Shown piece after piece: positions 1 through 12,114 of a stretch of 64,000 nucleotides of DNA. The number at the start of each line of letters is the position of its first letter. The first letter of the stretch is position 1. The position numbers were made by a program, and so were the translations under genes. The notes under the pieces are model-generated. The model was not told where the DNA came from, made no database searches, and worked only from the letters and a program-made list of their open reading frames with translations. This DNA comes from Cruorifilaria tuberocauda (taxonomy: Eukaryota; Nematoda; Chromadorea; Rhabditida; Onchocercidae). The stretch is taken from the NCBI GenBank assembly GCA_013365365.1, contig JABVXU010000009.1, positions 372,001 to 436,000 of the forward strand. The letters are read 5' to 3'.

Positions 1-700
1 CGTCATCCTCCCTTTTCCTTTCTCCAGTCTTCCCCGATTTCCCGAAACTTGATCTACCCGTGAAAAAATGAAACGAAGAGGCAACAATCAACCAACCCTG
101 CGATACTCAGATAAAGATTCCTTTGAGTAGCATTCTGAATAGACCGCTCACAACTGTCGATAACAGAATTGTGATCGACAGCAAACATCTCCACTACATA
201 CCTTCTCATAATTTGCATATTGCTAAATTGATGATGTTATATGCACTCACTTTTCTTCCAAGCCAAAGTCATTGATTTGATGCGAATCCATAAAATATGC
301 TTTGCTCAATTTTACAATCTAAGCATACCAGCTGTTCTTTATTATTTTGCTTAGAGCAAAATGTCTGGGATATATGGAATAGAATTTGCAAAAATTTATC
401 TTTAATTTGAAATTCCATTCGCTTTTATAAATTTTCTCTATTCAATGAACTTATATGATTTCAACAATTTGAAGATAGTTGAATTAAAAATCCACTTCTT
501 TGATCAGTTTTTCCATTTTCCTGATCATTTTTCCATTTACAAGAGAGAAGAATAAACTAATTCTTATTCGATACATAGTAATCATTTCAAACGAAGTTTT
601 TTTTAAAAAAATATAAACCAAACTTATATCTGTTAGTAGCAATTACATATGCATAATTAATGTTAATTATTCAGTTCTTATTAATAACAATAAATATCAC
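1..700. other. Gene-free stretch downstream of the channel gene
   Basis: I see no coding segment here. It is AT-rich and lies beyond the stop codon of the minus-strand cyclic-nucleotide-gated channel gene, so its right-hand end probably holds that gene's 3' UTR. Confidence 0.5.
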
Positions 701-3700
701 TTATTCCATCTGATAATCATCATTGGAATTGGCGGAATTGTCGTTTGCCTGATATTTGGCTAATTGTGTTTCTAAGTATTCAATTCTTATTAGCAGTTTT
801 GATTTCACGCTCTTGAATTCTGCTGCAAATCGAGCCATTCTATGAAAAATTTTTACTTTATCTGTTTGATTCAGTGAATTTTACGGAAAAAAATATGAAC
901 AAACTTTTTTATTTTTTGTTATCTTAAGATTCTCATTTCCTTCAATCTTCCATTTGTTACTTTCTTAACATTTCCTAATGTTTTGCTAAACTTTTCACAG
1001 TTATCATTTTTCGTTGTGTTTTTTCAGTAAACTGTTTTGAAAAATTATTTCACAAATTTAAAATTTTATAGGAAAAACACTGACTATCTTTTTTAATCTA
1101 AGATATAATTTAAATTGGAAATTAAAAGATCTTTAATCAGTACTTCGTTTGCATAATTTTTAATGTATTTTGCAAAGTTTTGGCCATTTCTTCGGTGGTC
1201 ATCTGTTCTTCTGGTGCATCTTCATCTAGTAGACCATCTTTTCGAAGAATTTCTCGACCCTAAATTCTTTCTGTAGAAATTATCCTGAACAAGCATTTGA
1301 ATTTTTCGCTTATCCCATTTTTAACATGACACATCTGACGGTTATCTATGAATATCTTTCTAAAGAGACTCAAAGTATTGCCTATCAAAAATCGAACTGA
1401 TACGATTCCGGATCACAAGTCAAAAAGAAAGGAAACAAAGATTTTCTAAAACCTTTGCAATGAGTAATTTCCTTGCATCCGGATACTCCTTTAGTGCGGT
1501 CCAGAGATCGTTTTTATTCAGGGCAAATAAATCCGTGTAGCCGACCGATCGTACATTCGCTGTTCTTCGATTACCATTTTTACTTCCTGAATAAAATTTC
1601 GTCTCAATTCTCTTTTGAGTTTACTTTCAATACTTATTCCTAAGCTGATGCACTAATTTAGTAACTAAGACTTATATTTTAAAGTTGAAATCTCATTTAT
1701 AATGAATTTCATTTATACAATCAACTGGACAATTCGAGAAATAAGAACCAATTAAAATTTTGCGCACGACAAAGTATTTGATTTGAGAAAATTTTATTAT
1801 AAAGTAATAATAGTAATGTTATGTATCAAACCGGCGATGTTAAGTATACTAAGTTCGCCGAAAACAGCGCCTTCTTGTAGTGTAGCAAAGATTTTGATCC
1901 CATCATCGGCTACTACTTGTAATTTACCGCTCTTAACAATATACATTTCACGTCCAATATCACCCTTCTTACATATATAATCACCAGGGGAAAATGTCTG
2001 AAATTATCAATCGATTATTAATGCATTTTTTTGGTACAATTTTTGCTTTAATCTTTACGTTTAGAATTTATTTGAGAATTTGTTTTTTTCAAGGCATTTC
2101 AAAAATCGCTGAACTAAGAAATATACAGAATTACGAAGATACCTGTTGTTGAAGTTTTAACACTAGTTCAGCTAAAAGACCGGCTTCGCAATCCTAAAAT
2201 TTAATAATTTTATTTCCACTAATTGATTACTTTAATCTATCTATTTTACCATTTATCAAAATTATATAATGATTTATGCAATCTCGAAGTTATGAAAAAA
2301 TTAAGAAGCAGTTAAAAGTCATCTTTCACCTGAAAAATTCGTACTCTTCTGAGAGTTTCATAATGCACTTGCATGGCAATTTCTGTCTGCAGTTTATCTG
2401 GAAGTACCTTCAGTACACGCTGATCGCTTAGAGATTGTTTATGCTCCCATAAATAATCAAACCATTTCATGACTCTCATTTCAAGCTGAAAGCTTTATTT
2501 GTGATTTCATATTATCGTTCTTAACTTCCGAATTCGCGCAAGAATTCTTTTCTAACTAAATAGACACACTCATCATTGTCCATTAATATTAGTTAATATT
2601 AGTTATAACTTTATTATTAATATTAGTTATAACTTCTTGAATGCCTTCCAATGGCTTCGTCTTTATTATGTGTTGAAATTGGAGATTCAGCATCTAACTC
2701 GTATAAGAATTAAACGGAATGATCTTACGGTTCATATCATGAGGCTTTTTTCAAAAAGTCAACCATGGGTATTTTTAGCATTCAGTTGTTTATAACCAAA
2801 AACTTAGAAAGGAAGAATTTCTGAATTAATTACTTCCTTGTTCACTTTTCTCAGTTTCATGTACTGTTTGATACCGTCCATTTTATTTTGAAATTTCGTT
2901 CTTGCCTCACTCATATTTGATATTGCACTGTAAAAAAAGATGAAATAACATTACTAAGCATCACCTTTAATTGATTTTCGATTCTATAATCTTTCAAGGA
3001 TCAAGAAATAATTTGAATTAAATTTGAAAAATCTGAAATACTGATCCGTCTGAAATGCATCCTCTTAACTATATTTTTTGGTTTAGCATAGTAGATTAAC
3101 TTTTCAAGATGAGCCAGAAATTCAATTTGAATATCTTTCGAATTTTTGACGTTCAAAATTTTGACTTTTTAAATTTTATTTAATCATCCTTGGAGCAATT
3201 AGTACTCTTCCCATACCTGCTGATATTACCAACTATAGTTGCGAAAATGAGTACGCCGCACATCAAATCCATAATTACAAAAAGGAATTCCATATTCTTC
3301 TTTGGACCAGGTACTTCACCAATTGTTGTTAAAATTAGTGTAGACCAATAAAAGCTATAGATATAACGCCTTGCAAGAGTATCTTCTACACCACTGAAGC
3401 GGAACTTATGCTTGAATACTTAATTTTTGATGAGTTATGAACTAATTAGTCTGTACGATATTGATTCAATTAAATACAAAATTAAAAGATTCTTAAACTA
3501 AAACCATTTATAATCAATCATCTGTTGGTATTTTTCTGTGCTTACTGGCTATCTCAGTCAAATGCTTACTCCGGCAAACTTTGTTTATTAAGTGACCCGT
3601 AGACCCAACCATCACTACCAAGACCAATTATTTCACTTATGAAGAAATATATACATGCATTCCAATGGATGATTACAATAATATTGGCAATAACGCAGAA

Positions 3701-5316
3701 TATACGAAATGTGTTTGGCATCGAACTCCTGCAAATTTTATAGTTCAGTTCTTTTCAGTCTTCTCAGTGCATGATTGGTAAATAAAAGAGAAATCTGAGA
3801 TGAATGCATGGTTTAACTGCAATGGACGGTAATCTAAATACATGCAAAGTATCGCATCTTATTAGACAACTTTTGCAATTAAATGAAAGATCATTTCATT
3901 CACTTACTTCCACATGTTTTTGAAAGAGTCATTGACACACTTGAAAATGAGAAACTATTAAAGTAATTGTGATGGATAAATTCTAAACCTTGTCTCCGTA
4001 CGATCAACAAAATCAGAGAAGCGTGGATAACGGATAATACGATTAAAACGCATATTTGGAAATGATCGACGAAATATGAGGGATAAGATGAGGTCAAATG
4101 GAAGAACACTGATTATATCTAATTTAAATTGTGATGATTTTAGATAAAGTTCTGTAATTCTTGAAATATCTCGAACAAGTAATCCTTGCTCCAGAAAACC
4201 TTAAAAATATTTTTTTCATTACTTTTCAAATAAATTCATACCTCCTAATTGCTGTTAATATAGAGAATTTTACCAAAAGATAATCAATTTCAAAGTAATA
4301 CAGTATCACGGTTTTTTACCTGTTCTGGAACGTACAAACATATCAAACACGTAAATAATATCCATAACAAAATCTGTTGCTAACCAAGCAACCCAGTAGT
4401 ATCCGGAAGCCAATTCGTAAAAAACTGATCGCGCTAGAAAGTAATAAAAGTTGGTACATTTGCAAGAAATAATTCAAAAAACTTCAATAAATTTAGAAAA
4501 TAGAATTCATTTGCCGCAGTTTTGCAGATAGTGAGGAAATGGAAGAGTATTACCATTTTATTTGCTAAATCCGCAAGACTGCAACAAGTAGCTTTTTGAC
4601 GGATGTTTGTGGGAACTAATGACCGACCAATCCTATCTATCGAATTCATATCTCATTCAAAATGCAAAAAAGGAAGGAGGAATTTCTACAGGAAAAATGA
4701 GAAAATGTTTACCAATGATAACAATTAAGTTGTAAGCAAATGCTAATGACACGATACTTAGCCAGTAATAGTAAAATTCATCTTTTGTATCTAAAACCCA
4801 TTCCTTTATCGAATAATGCCATTTTTTCTTTTCTGTTGAAGGAAGTGAAGGAGTTGGGCCAGGAGCCAGAACTGATGATGGCTTAATAACTTGTTTCCGG
4901 TCTTTATTCGCATCTGTTTGTTCCAATGATGGCACATCTTTTGCACCTGATGAAAGCCGATTTCCTTCCTCATCCATGCAGTATACTTTATTTGAGCGCA
5001 ATGATTTCCACCTCTATAATTGTCGCTATTAATTGAATAATCTAAAATTAGATGTTAATTATATAAATTGATACAAATTTAGTATTACGAACTGTGATAT
5101 TTACATTTCTTTAGTATGAAGTTCCACATGGTAGAAGTAGAATATTAAATTTAAATTTGAAAAGCTTTTTGTAATAAATATAATTTCTGAAAATGCCTCT
5201 TGAAAATGTACCTTCTGAAGTGAATCGTCGCTGTTGGGGATTGTTTTTATGACTGACACATTTGGAAGTTTTTCCCTTTTTTTCAAATGATTATTAGAAA
5301 TACCATCAGAAAACAT
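701..5316 (-). CDS. tax-4: Cyclic-nucleotide-gated cation channel alpha subunit, TAX-4 type
   Basis: Complete 13-exon gene, about 640 aa (C. elegans TAX-4 is slightly longer). Exons: 5316-5212, 5013-4713, 4433-4320, 4199-3989, 3728-3570, 3393-3217, 2927-2834, 2485-2330, 2193-2143, 1997-1832, 1586-1453, 1259-1144, 839-701. All junctions are GT-AG and in phase. Order: variable N-terminus with a Pro/Ser-rich stretch; S1-S6 from about residue 115, including the CNG signature LPFDLI and FVDRTETR after an Arg-bearing S4; a pore with TTIGEVPGP near residue 320, where Glu replaces the GYG of K+ channels; a C-linker; a cyclic-nucleotide-binding domain with FGELSILN near residue 500 and NRRTANVRS, whose Arg and Thr contact cGMP in this family; and a C-terminal coiled coil. 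In C. elegans the protein transduces cGMP signals in thermo- and chemosensory neurons. CNG-3 is the main alternative paralogue. Confidence 0.93.
2593..2635. repeat. Short tandem repeat in a channel-gene intron
   Basis: The 19-bp unit ttaatattagttataactt occurs at 2593-2611 and 2617-2635, with a partial copy just before, inside the intron between exons 7 and 8 of the channel gene. Confidence 0.8.
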
Positions 5317-6898
5317 GTTATGGTTTTATTCATGAGCTATCACTACTGAAGTATTTTGATATTGATTTTCTGTTCAATTATAATTGAATGATAAATCAAA
5401 ATCACTTTCTTTTTTGCAATTACAGTTCGATAATTACAATTACAACAGCAAGTAAGCGAAGAAAATAGAATAACGAAAAAGCAACTCATAATATCAGCGG
5501 AGAATAAATGATCTCCATTTCAGTTGAAACAAAAATTGTACGTGGCTTTTATTTAACTTCCTTTTCAAATTATATTTCAGAAGAGAAAAAATAAACCTTT
5601 CATCGTCTGAGAATCCAAAGATACAATGAGTTTAATTCTGAAGAAATTAATAGGCTTGAAAAAGAACTCCCTTGTCTTTACTTCACTGTTGTCCAATCAT
5701 TTCTTTTTTAGCGATAATAATTTGCAAGAGAATTTCGTCTTTCAGTCTACTATTTATCGTCCGCTTGGCTTTTGAATTTCAGTATCTCAAAAATTAAAAT
5801 TTTCTATCAAAAAATTTTCTGAATCTAATGAAATCAATAAATACTACTTAGTTGCTTTTCTCTTTCTTTTCTCGCAAAAAAGATTTGCTTAGCTGTCGCA
5901 AATAATGCACTGTTGAATTGTTTGAAAGTTGTGAATGTTCAAAAATAAGAAATTAAAAAGATTATAAGGAAAGAAGTTTTATGAGAGCAATAACAATTAC
6001 ATGGTATTTAAGCACTCAAATATTTCTGTCTTATTTGCCAACCATAGCTTTTACTTTGTCTCTTGAACTCATGTTACTACTCACTACTGCTTATCTGTCA
6101 TTCTACTTATTCATCCCAAATATATCAAAGTAGAAGTCGGTTTCTTATTAGTAGGTCAATTCAAAAATTTCTCATTTATCATATATCGAAAATATAATTG
6201 CGTTTTTCCGCACAGTAGAAAATATCAATTCACAAACTTGAAACAGAGTTATTCGAAATGTCCATCCAACAACAGACTACGAAACTAACAAAAATAATGA
6301 AATTCATCAGACCTGACACTTATAACAACAACAAATGGTGCGTTACTTGAAGATGAAACCCCCATCATCCTTTAGATCACCTTGACAACCAGCAAAGTGT
6401 CATCATCCTTTCATTCCATATCATCCGATTTCACAGAATCAAAGTGTAATCTTCACTGACCATCCTCTTCACTTCCAATTCAAGATCGACACATTACTTC
6501 ACGGTGTCAAATGTCGCACCGCTTTCCATCTTTTCTTGATCTTGAAAAGGTAAATTCCTAAAACCCGAACTCCTAGTAAAGTTAAGCGTTAGATATCTTT
6601 CTGCTATTCATTGCTTTAAAAAATCAGAACTTATAATGTCTCTAATTAATTGTTTTATCGATAGATAGAGTATTCTGTAAAATATTTCAGCAGTTATATT
6701 ATGTCAAAATTTTCTTTATTTACAACATTTAAAATTCAAAAACTCAGAAAAAGCACAAATTCAGCAATACAAATAGCTTTAACAGCTCTAAAATGCTTTT
6801 TAGTTTTTAAAAGTTTATAAATTATAACTAAAAGAGCATAGGCAAAAAATATCATGAGGAGATATATCATGAGTTTACAAATTTGAAATCTGACATAA
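5317..6898. other. Intergenic; probable upstream region of the channel gene
   Basis: No coding exon recognised. The part near 5317 is the likely promoter side of the channel gene. The part near 6.7-6.9 kb is the likely 3' UTR of the cysteine-rich gene. A less AT-rich patch near 6.34-6.55 kb has no motif I can name. Confidence 0.4.
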
Positions 6899-8094
6899 TT
6901 ACAGTTGGCCAGTACAGGAGCATATTCCATTATTACATGGCAAGCCAAAACAGGACGATGTATTTGGTAGGCATTCTTTCCGGTTACATACTGTTAACAG
7001 AGCATCAAAGATACCCTTTAAACCAGCACATTTGAAGCCTGAAACTTATATGTCTCGAGTGTTTAATTAATTTGTATATGGCAGTTGATAAATGATAACG
7101 AGCGATTAAAACCGCATAAGTGCTGCAAATTGTTCAGCATTTTATTGGTAAAGTAGAACAAATTCATTTAAAAGACAAAAACAAAGAACTGACCTTTATG
7201 ACAATCACAATATTTCTGATTATTGCATGCACCTCTTAAGCCACCGCAATCTGAATCGAATTTACACGGTGCAAACTGTCGACATGCACCACAATTGCAC
7301 GTACCAACTGCAATACCTACACATTTTCCTGCAAAAAAAAGTCGAAACTTATTAAAATTTCCAATGAATCTATGAGAATTTTCTAAATTAAGAATGTTAG
7401 GATTTTAATTTGCAATTTAATGTAATATTAAATTAAAACTCTGAAAGGTCATAATTATATTATTGTTGGATAAATTCTTAGAATTTATCTTTCATCCAAT
7501 TTTATGTTTGAATTATCTTTGTTTGGTTTAAAATGAGCAGGGATATTTTGTAGCTTAAAAAAATAAACCGTACCACCATAACAGTCCGAATTCACTGTAC
7601 AATTTTTCATTGGTGAGCAACTTGGAATGACAGGTTTCTTTCCTTTCTCATCCTTCAATTCACGTGATAACCGTGTCCAATTATCGAAATCTAAAAGTAA
7701 TTCACTAAAAATGCGCTAAATTTGCTTGAAAGAAAGATTTTTTCACTGCAGTAATTAAAACTATACTAATAGGCGTTTCGTTTTTGATTAAATTCTGGTT
7801 ATAACTGCCATAATTTCTGGTAAATGCAGCTTAAAATAAAATGTTTCTTTTTCTAAATTAATACCACAGACTCTTTGAAGAACTGCAAAAAATGGAAAAA
7901 TACGGTATGAGTGATTACACTTAAAATGAAAAATTATGTTGCTACTATTTTACAAATTATTTCAAATCAATCTGAGAGAAAGATACTGAAAAGGTACCTA
8001 AAGGATCAGAAGGAGATGAAGATTCCCTATTCGCGGAAGCACAAGTTATAGTCAGCAATGAACCAAGAAGTATAACTATTGTGATACCGAACAT
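6899..8094 (-). CDS. Secreted cysteine-rich protein, function unknown
   Basis: Four exons, 8094-7998, 7690-7574, 7328-7194 and 7038-6899, all GT-AG with phase-1 junctions, encode 162 aa ending at TAA. The chosen ATG opens a classic signal peptide (MFGITIVILLGSLLTITCASA); an upstream in-frame ATG would bury it, so I prefer this one. The mature chain carries about 19 cysteines in repeated spacings such as CNCGAC, CDC and CSC, typical of disulfide-rich extracellular proteins, with no transmembrane segment after the signal. The equal intron phases fit small modular secreted domains. I do not recognise a catalytic or named inhibitor domain. Being secreted and nematode-like, it could be an excretory-secretory or cuticle/egg-matrix component, but that is inference. 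Confidence 0.85.
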
Positions 8095-10286
8095 TCTTTT
8101 CAAATGGTATTTGTCAATTGATGTATGAAGCCTGTAATTCAGACTTCTCATAGTTACGCTAATATCAAAAATAATAGAACTTACGTCATTTTTTGAGAAA
8201 AAAGGAAAAATTAAGTTAGTAATTGAAGCACTGAAATTTCTCAAATTCTCATTCTATACTTCAAATTTTGTCTCTCCCTTAGAAATGAATTCTATACTCA
8301 GAAATATCCCATAAAAACCCAATGATATACAAAGTGTAAAAAGAATAAAAGCCGTTTACAACAAAGTAATCAACGATTGACTGTGTTACAAAGTAATTGA
8401 GATTTCTCGGAGTAACCAAATCATGATCTTGCTCTTCCGAGGCGCCTTCAAATCAATTAGTCAATGTCAGAATAAATCTCCATCTTTGAAAGACTTTTAT
8501 TGACTAGTCAACTACCAAGAACTTGTTCTTTTAAATGATAAATATCACTTGATGTTTTTGAAATTGTCACCCACCACTGTTCAATTTATGCTTTATTCTG
8601 AAAGAAAAACGCCAAGAAACAGACCTCACGAAGAGACATCTATAAAACAATTTGTAACACAGAGGCTCACACCGCATTAATGTATATAAATTGTAGCTTA
8701 TAATTTTTTAACAAAGCTAAAATTAACAAACGCTCCATAAAAAGTTTAAAGTAACAATTAACAAAAGAGATGGTTTATAATATGAATTATGTACTTATTG
8801 GCTGCAATTTTAATTTCTGTATTTGCTTATTGCATGAATTTTGTTATTTATTTTCTTCATAATAAAAAATGCAGTCAAACTTCATCTTGAATGATTTATC
8901 AACCAAAATTTAATGTAGATAAATACAAAAACAAAATTGTCCTGCTGCAGTATACGAGAAAGACAATAATGTTTGATTTTACATAAAAATTATTAAGTTA
9001 AATTTCATGAAGAACACTTTGTCTATTTGTTGCTGTAGTAATTACTTGTATTAGAAAAATATATTTAGCAAATTTAGAAGCATCTGAAGGTATGAAATGA
9101 AACTTTCATTGGGCACTTCACCTTGTTTTGTTTAATAAAATTAAAATACGTGACGATAACTACTAATTACGGCTACAATATAATGAAGGCGGGATATTGT
9201 CGACACTAATATTTCCCGAGTGATCATTATGAGCAAAAGCTTTTCGGAAGAAATGGTTAATTGAGATTATTACCATCCATTACAAACCTTTTTCAAAAAC
9301 ATACTTCTTCAAGAACTGTTTACACATATGACTCTTCTCTTCTCTCGTATAGATATTAACTTTCGGCGGCACTGTTTACTAATTTGAACAAGCAGTTCAA
9401 AAATTATGTGGATAGAAAATAAGTTCAAATTTCGTTCTCTTATTTGATCTGCAGTAGTTTTTAAGTATAACTATAATTTAAACAGAATAAATCCAAATCC
9501 TACTGACGAACTTAAACTTTGCCATCTTTATCACTAACCATATAATCCTTTCTTGGCTTTCACCATAATGGATTATTCAGCAAAATACAGTAATTTATGT
9601 AGTATTTATACAAAATTTAAAATTCCATAGTTTTGAACTTCCAATAACTGTTCTCTAATGTATTCGTCTAGTTGATAATATTAAATTGAATTTTTAAAAA
9701 TGATTTGCAAGGAACAAACATTCAGTATTGACTTCATAATTTACCTTACCTTACTCAAAGGGGTGTCGAACCGTAATCCAAGAATATTACTTATCTGAAT
9801 TTGGATTTTAACCCGAGAAATATTGCCTACATAAGATAATCACATTTATTTCAAAATGAACTCATAACTCATTCCTAAATATCTAATCTCTTCTTCATAT
9901 CAACTCTTATAACATTTTCAACTTAAATAAAAATGATATTTTTCAATGTTTTAAAATTGCTGCCACAGTTTCTGAGATATAAAATTGATTCATTGTTCTT
10001 AAATGAGTGTCACATGTTTGCTGAAGTTGATGAATGTTTAGTTTTATTACTTAGATTTGTATTATTTTACAATTACGATAAATTGATAAATTCTTTATAT
10101 TCAGATAAATCTGGAGAGGATTGTTAAGAGAGACAAAGATTTCTAGAAAAGCACAGTCAATTATTGCAATTAAATCGATTTTGAATGAAAAGTTACGGAA
10201 TAAGATGAGATATTTGTGTTTGGTATCCAATGATATCAAGCAATCCTTATAAAATTAGACTAATTGAAAAAACGTTTATCATAGAA
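8095..10286. other. Intergenic, no gene recognised
   Basis: AT-rich sequence between the cysteine-rich gene and the basic-protein gene. A 64-codon plus-strand reading frame at 9933-10127 has an ATG but no acceptor, homology or partner exon that I can see. Nothing else stands out. Confidence 0.4.
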
Positions 10287-11117
10287 TCATCGAGATTTTT
10301 TGCAGAGTAAACTAGAAGATCGGGATCTGGAGGTTTTACCTGGTGGAACTGTAGATTGAACAGATAATCGTTGTACCGAAGAACTTCCTTCTGACCTTAT
10401 TTTTTCATTTGAATTGTTGTCATTTCTCGAATCAATTCTATTTCGTCCTGCAGTTCCGATCTGATTTGATTCTAGAAAGACCGATATAGCATTCTGGGTT
10501 GCTTCCTGAATATGTACAGCCGCTAAAAATGCTAATTCATCAACAGTCCGGCCCGTTACTGATGGAATGTTAATTGATGAAGGTGACAGGAATTTACTCT
10601 CCCGAATACTGATCGGTGGCCGTGATGGTGGATTGCATGGTTTGGATCCTGGTTTTATATAAAAATATTTTCGATCTCGACGACTTATTTGTTGCTTCTC
10701 CATTTTTGAAATCCAGCCACCAATCTCATAAATTTTTAACAATGCTCCATGTCGACGCCATGGATTTGGACGTGATCGTTCTACACGTTTCTCGTAGGTT
10801 CGAAAATGTCCAAGAATTGGTAGTTCGAGCACGTTTTGCGTTCTTTTCCACATAATTTTTGTACCATGAATATGTCGCACTCCTGGAAACTTTGCTGATT
10901 CCGCATATCGTTGACCAGTAATATCATCGTTGAAAAAGAAGGACTGTGAAAGCTGATCTTTTGAAGATGATTTTCTTGTGGCTAAATCATTACCATCTTT
11001 AGAAGAATGATTAATCACTTTCTCTTGAGAAACAGAAATTCCCGTAATTAAATCTTCATCATTTTCACTGGCCCTAATTGCAGTAGATTCTAATTCCGAT
11101 GGAACATTCCTTGGCAT
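10287..11117 (-). CDS. Unrecognised basic, Ser/Arg-rich protein
   Basis: A single long open frame of 276 aa from the ATG at 11117; the frame stays open about 80 bp further upstream without another ATG, so this may instead be the last exon of a longer gene. It is the longest uninterrupted frame in the window and much too long for chance at this AT content. The N-terminal third is acidic/Ser-rich, the middle holds basic aromatic segments (WKRTQNVLELP, RRDRKYFYIKPG), a helical patch (TVDELAFLAAVHIQEATQN) follows, and the C-terminus is Ser/Arg-rich ending SLLCKKSR. I recognise no family domain. An upstream frame at 11229-11405 has a strong transmembrane segment, but its donor phase does not fit this exon, so I did not join them. 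Confidence 0.65.
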   Translation of the reverse strand: MPRNVPSELESTAIRASENDEDLITGISVSQEKVINHSSKDGNDLATRKSSSKDQLSQSFFFNDDITGQRYAESAKFPGVRHIHGTKIMWKRTQNVLELPILGHFRTYEKRVERSRPNPWRRHGALLKIYEIGGWISKMEKQQISRRDRKYFYIKPGSKPCNPPSRPPISIRESKFLSPSSINIPSVTGRTVDELAFLAAVHIQEATQNAISVFLESNQIGTAGRNRIDSRNDNNSNEKIRSEGSSSVQRLSVQSTVPPGKTSRSRSSSLLCKKSR

Positions 11118-11228
11118 TTCTTCAAGAGTATAAGAACCGTCTGACGGCACAGATTTGTAGAAAATAATGCAATCTAATTCAATACTGTCTTTTATCGTTT
11201 ATTCGATAAAATTTACTGATAAATGCAT

Positions 11229-11405
11229 TCATAATATTTGCATAAATATTTGATAAAAGATTTTAATAAAGAGCCAGTAAGAAGTAACTGTAACTTTTAA
11301 AGCTATGAGAAAAACCGATGAGAGAAATCCGAAGATCAAACAAGCAGTAGTTGTGATTGTAGTCGATTTTGAATTTAGCAAAAATTTGTTTAATTTGAAT
11401 GGCAT
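11229..11405 (-). CDS. Possible short exon with a membrane segment
   Basis: An ATG-initiated frame of 58 codons (MPFKLNKFLLNSKS...) containing a run of about 25 hydrophobic residues that could be a transmembrane helix. It lies just upstream of the unrecognised basic protein gene on the same strand. Hydrophobic frames arise easily in AT-rich DNA and I found no phase-compatible splice to the neighbour, so this is a weak call. Confidence 0.2.
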   Translation of the reverse strand: MPFKLNKFLLNSKSTTITTTACLIFGFLSSVFLIALKVTVTSYWLFIKIFYQIFMQIL

Positions 11406-12114
11406 TTGGTTTTTAGATTTATCAGAATATCGAAAACTTGATGTAATCAACTGCAAAGTATAAATCATGGAGATTCAAACACACGCAAAATACAACTATA
11501 GTATTTTATATTTTAGATTGATGGGTTAAAAAAAGAGAAAAAATTAATCAATTTTATGGAATTTAAAAATATTAAGGAAACGGTAGCGTATAAGTGAAAA
11601 TTAAAATCCTATAAACTCATTTTTTCTCTTCATAAAATAAATTTCACTCTAATCATTTGTGTCGCTGAAAAAGCGAGGAAAGGAAGTATGACAAAACCTT
11701 TATTCTGAATTTAATATTGTAAGATACTGTATGCTTACTGTTTACAAATTTTATCATTGAAATCGTAAAGAAAGGAAGAATGGCAAAAACCTTCGTTCTG
11801 GAGTAACATTGTAAATTAATAGGATGCTTCTTGTTTACAAGTTTTGTCAATGATCTGGTTTTCGCTTGTCGAAGAAAATTAACATATGAAATTAAACTTA
11901 TTTTAAGAAAATAGTTCAAAGATACTACAATACATTACTTCTTACGAAATTATAACGAAATTAAAAAAATTCATAAATAACCAACGATATCAAAAAAATC
12001 AAAGACGAATGATTGCGTGTCAAAACTTTTACTTTTGGCTAATTCGTCAATTCGAAACCGGAATGTCAGTTGCACTGATTTCTTGCTTTAATAAAATCCT
12101 ACTTTCTCAATTTT

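Noticed and set aside
4434..4649. 71-codon minus frame inside the channel gene
   Set aside because: It covers an intron; the true third exon starts at 4433 in another frame and matches the channel's S2-S3 region.
9755..9835. Possible tRNA on the minus strand from a TCGAACC (T-loop-like) string
   Set aside because: The flanking bases do not form an acceptor stem or D-arm, and no A-box-like sequence lies at the right distance.
10616..10855. 79-codon plus frame
   Set aside because: It is the antisense shadow of the 276-aa minus-strand frame.
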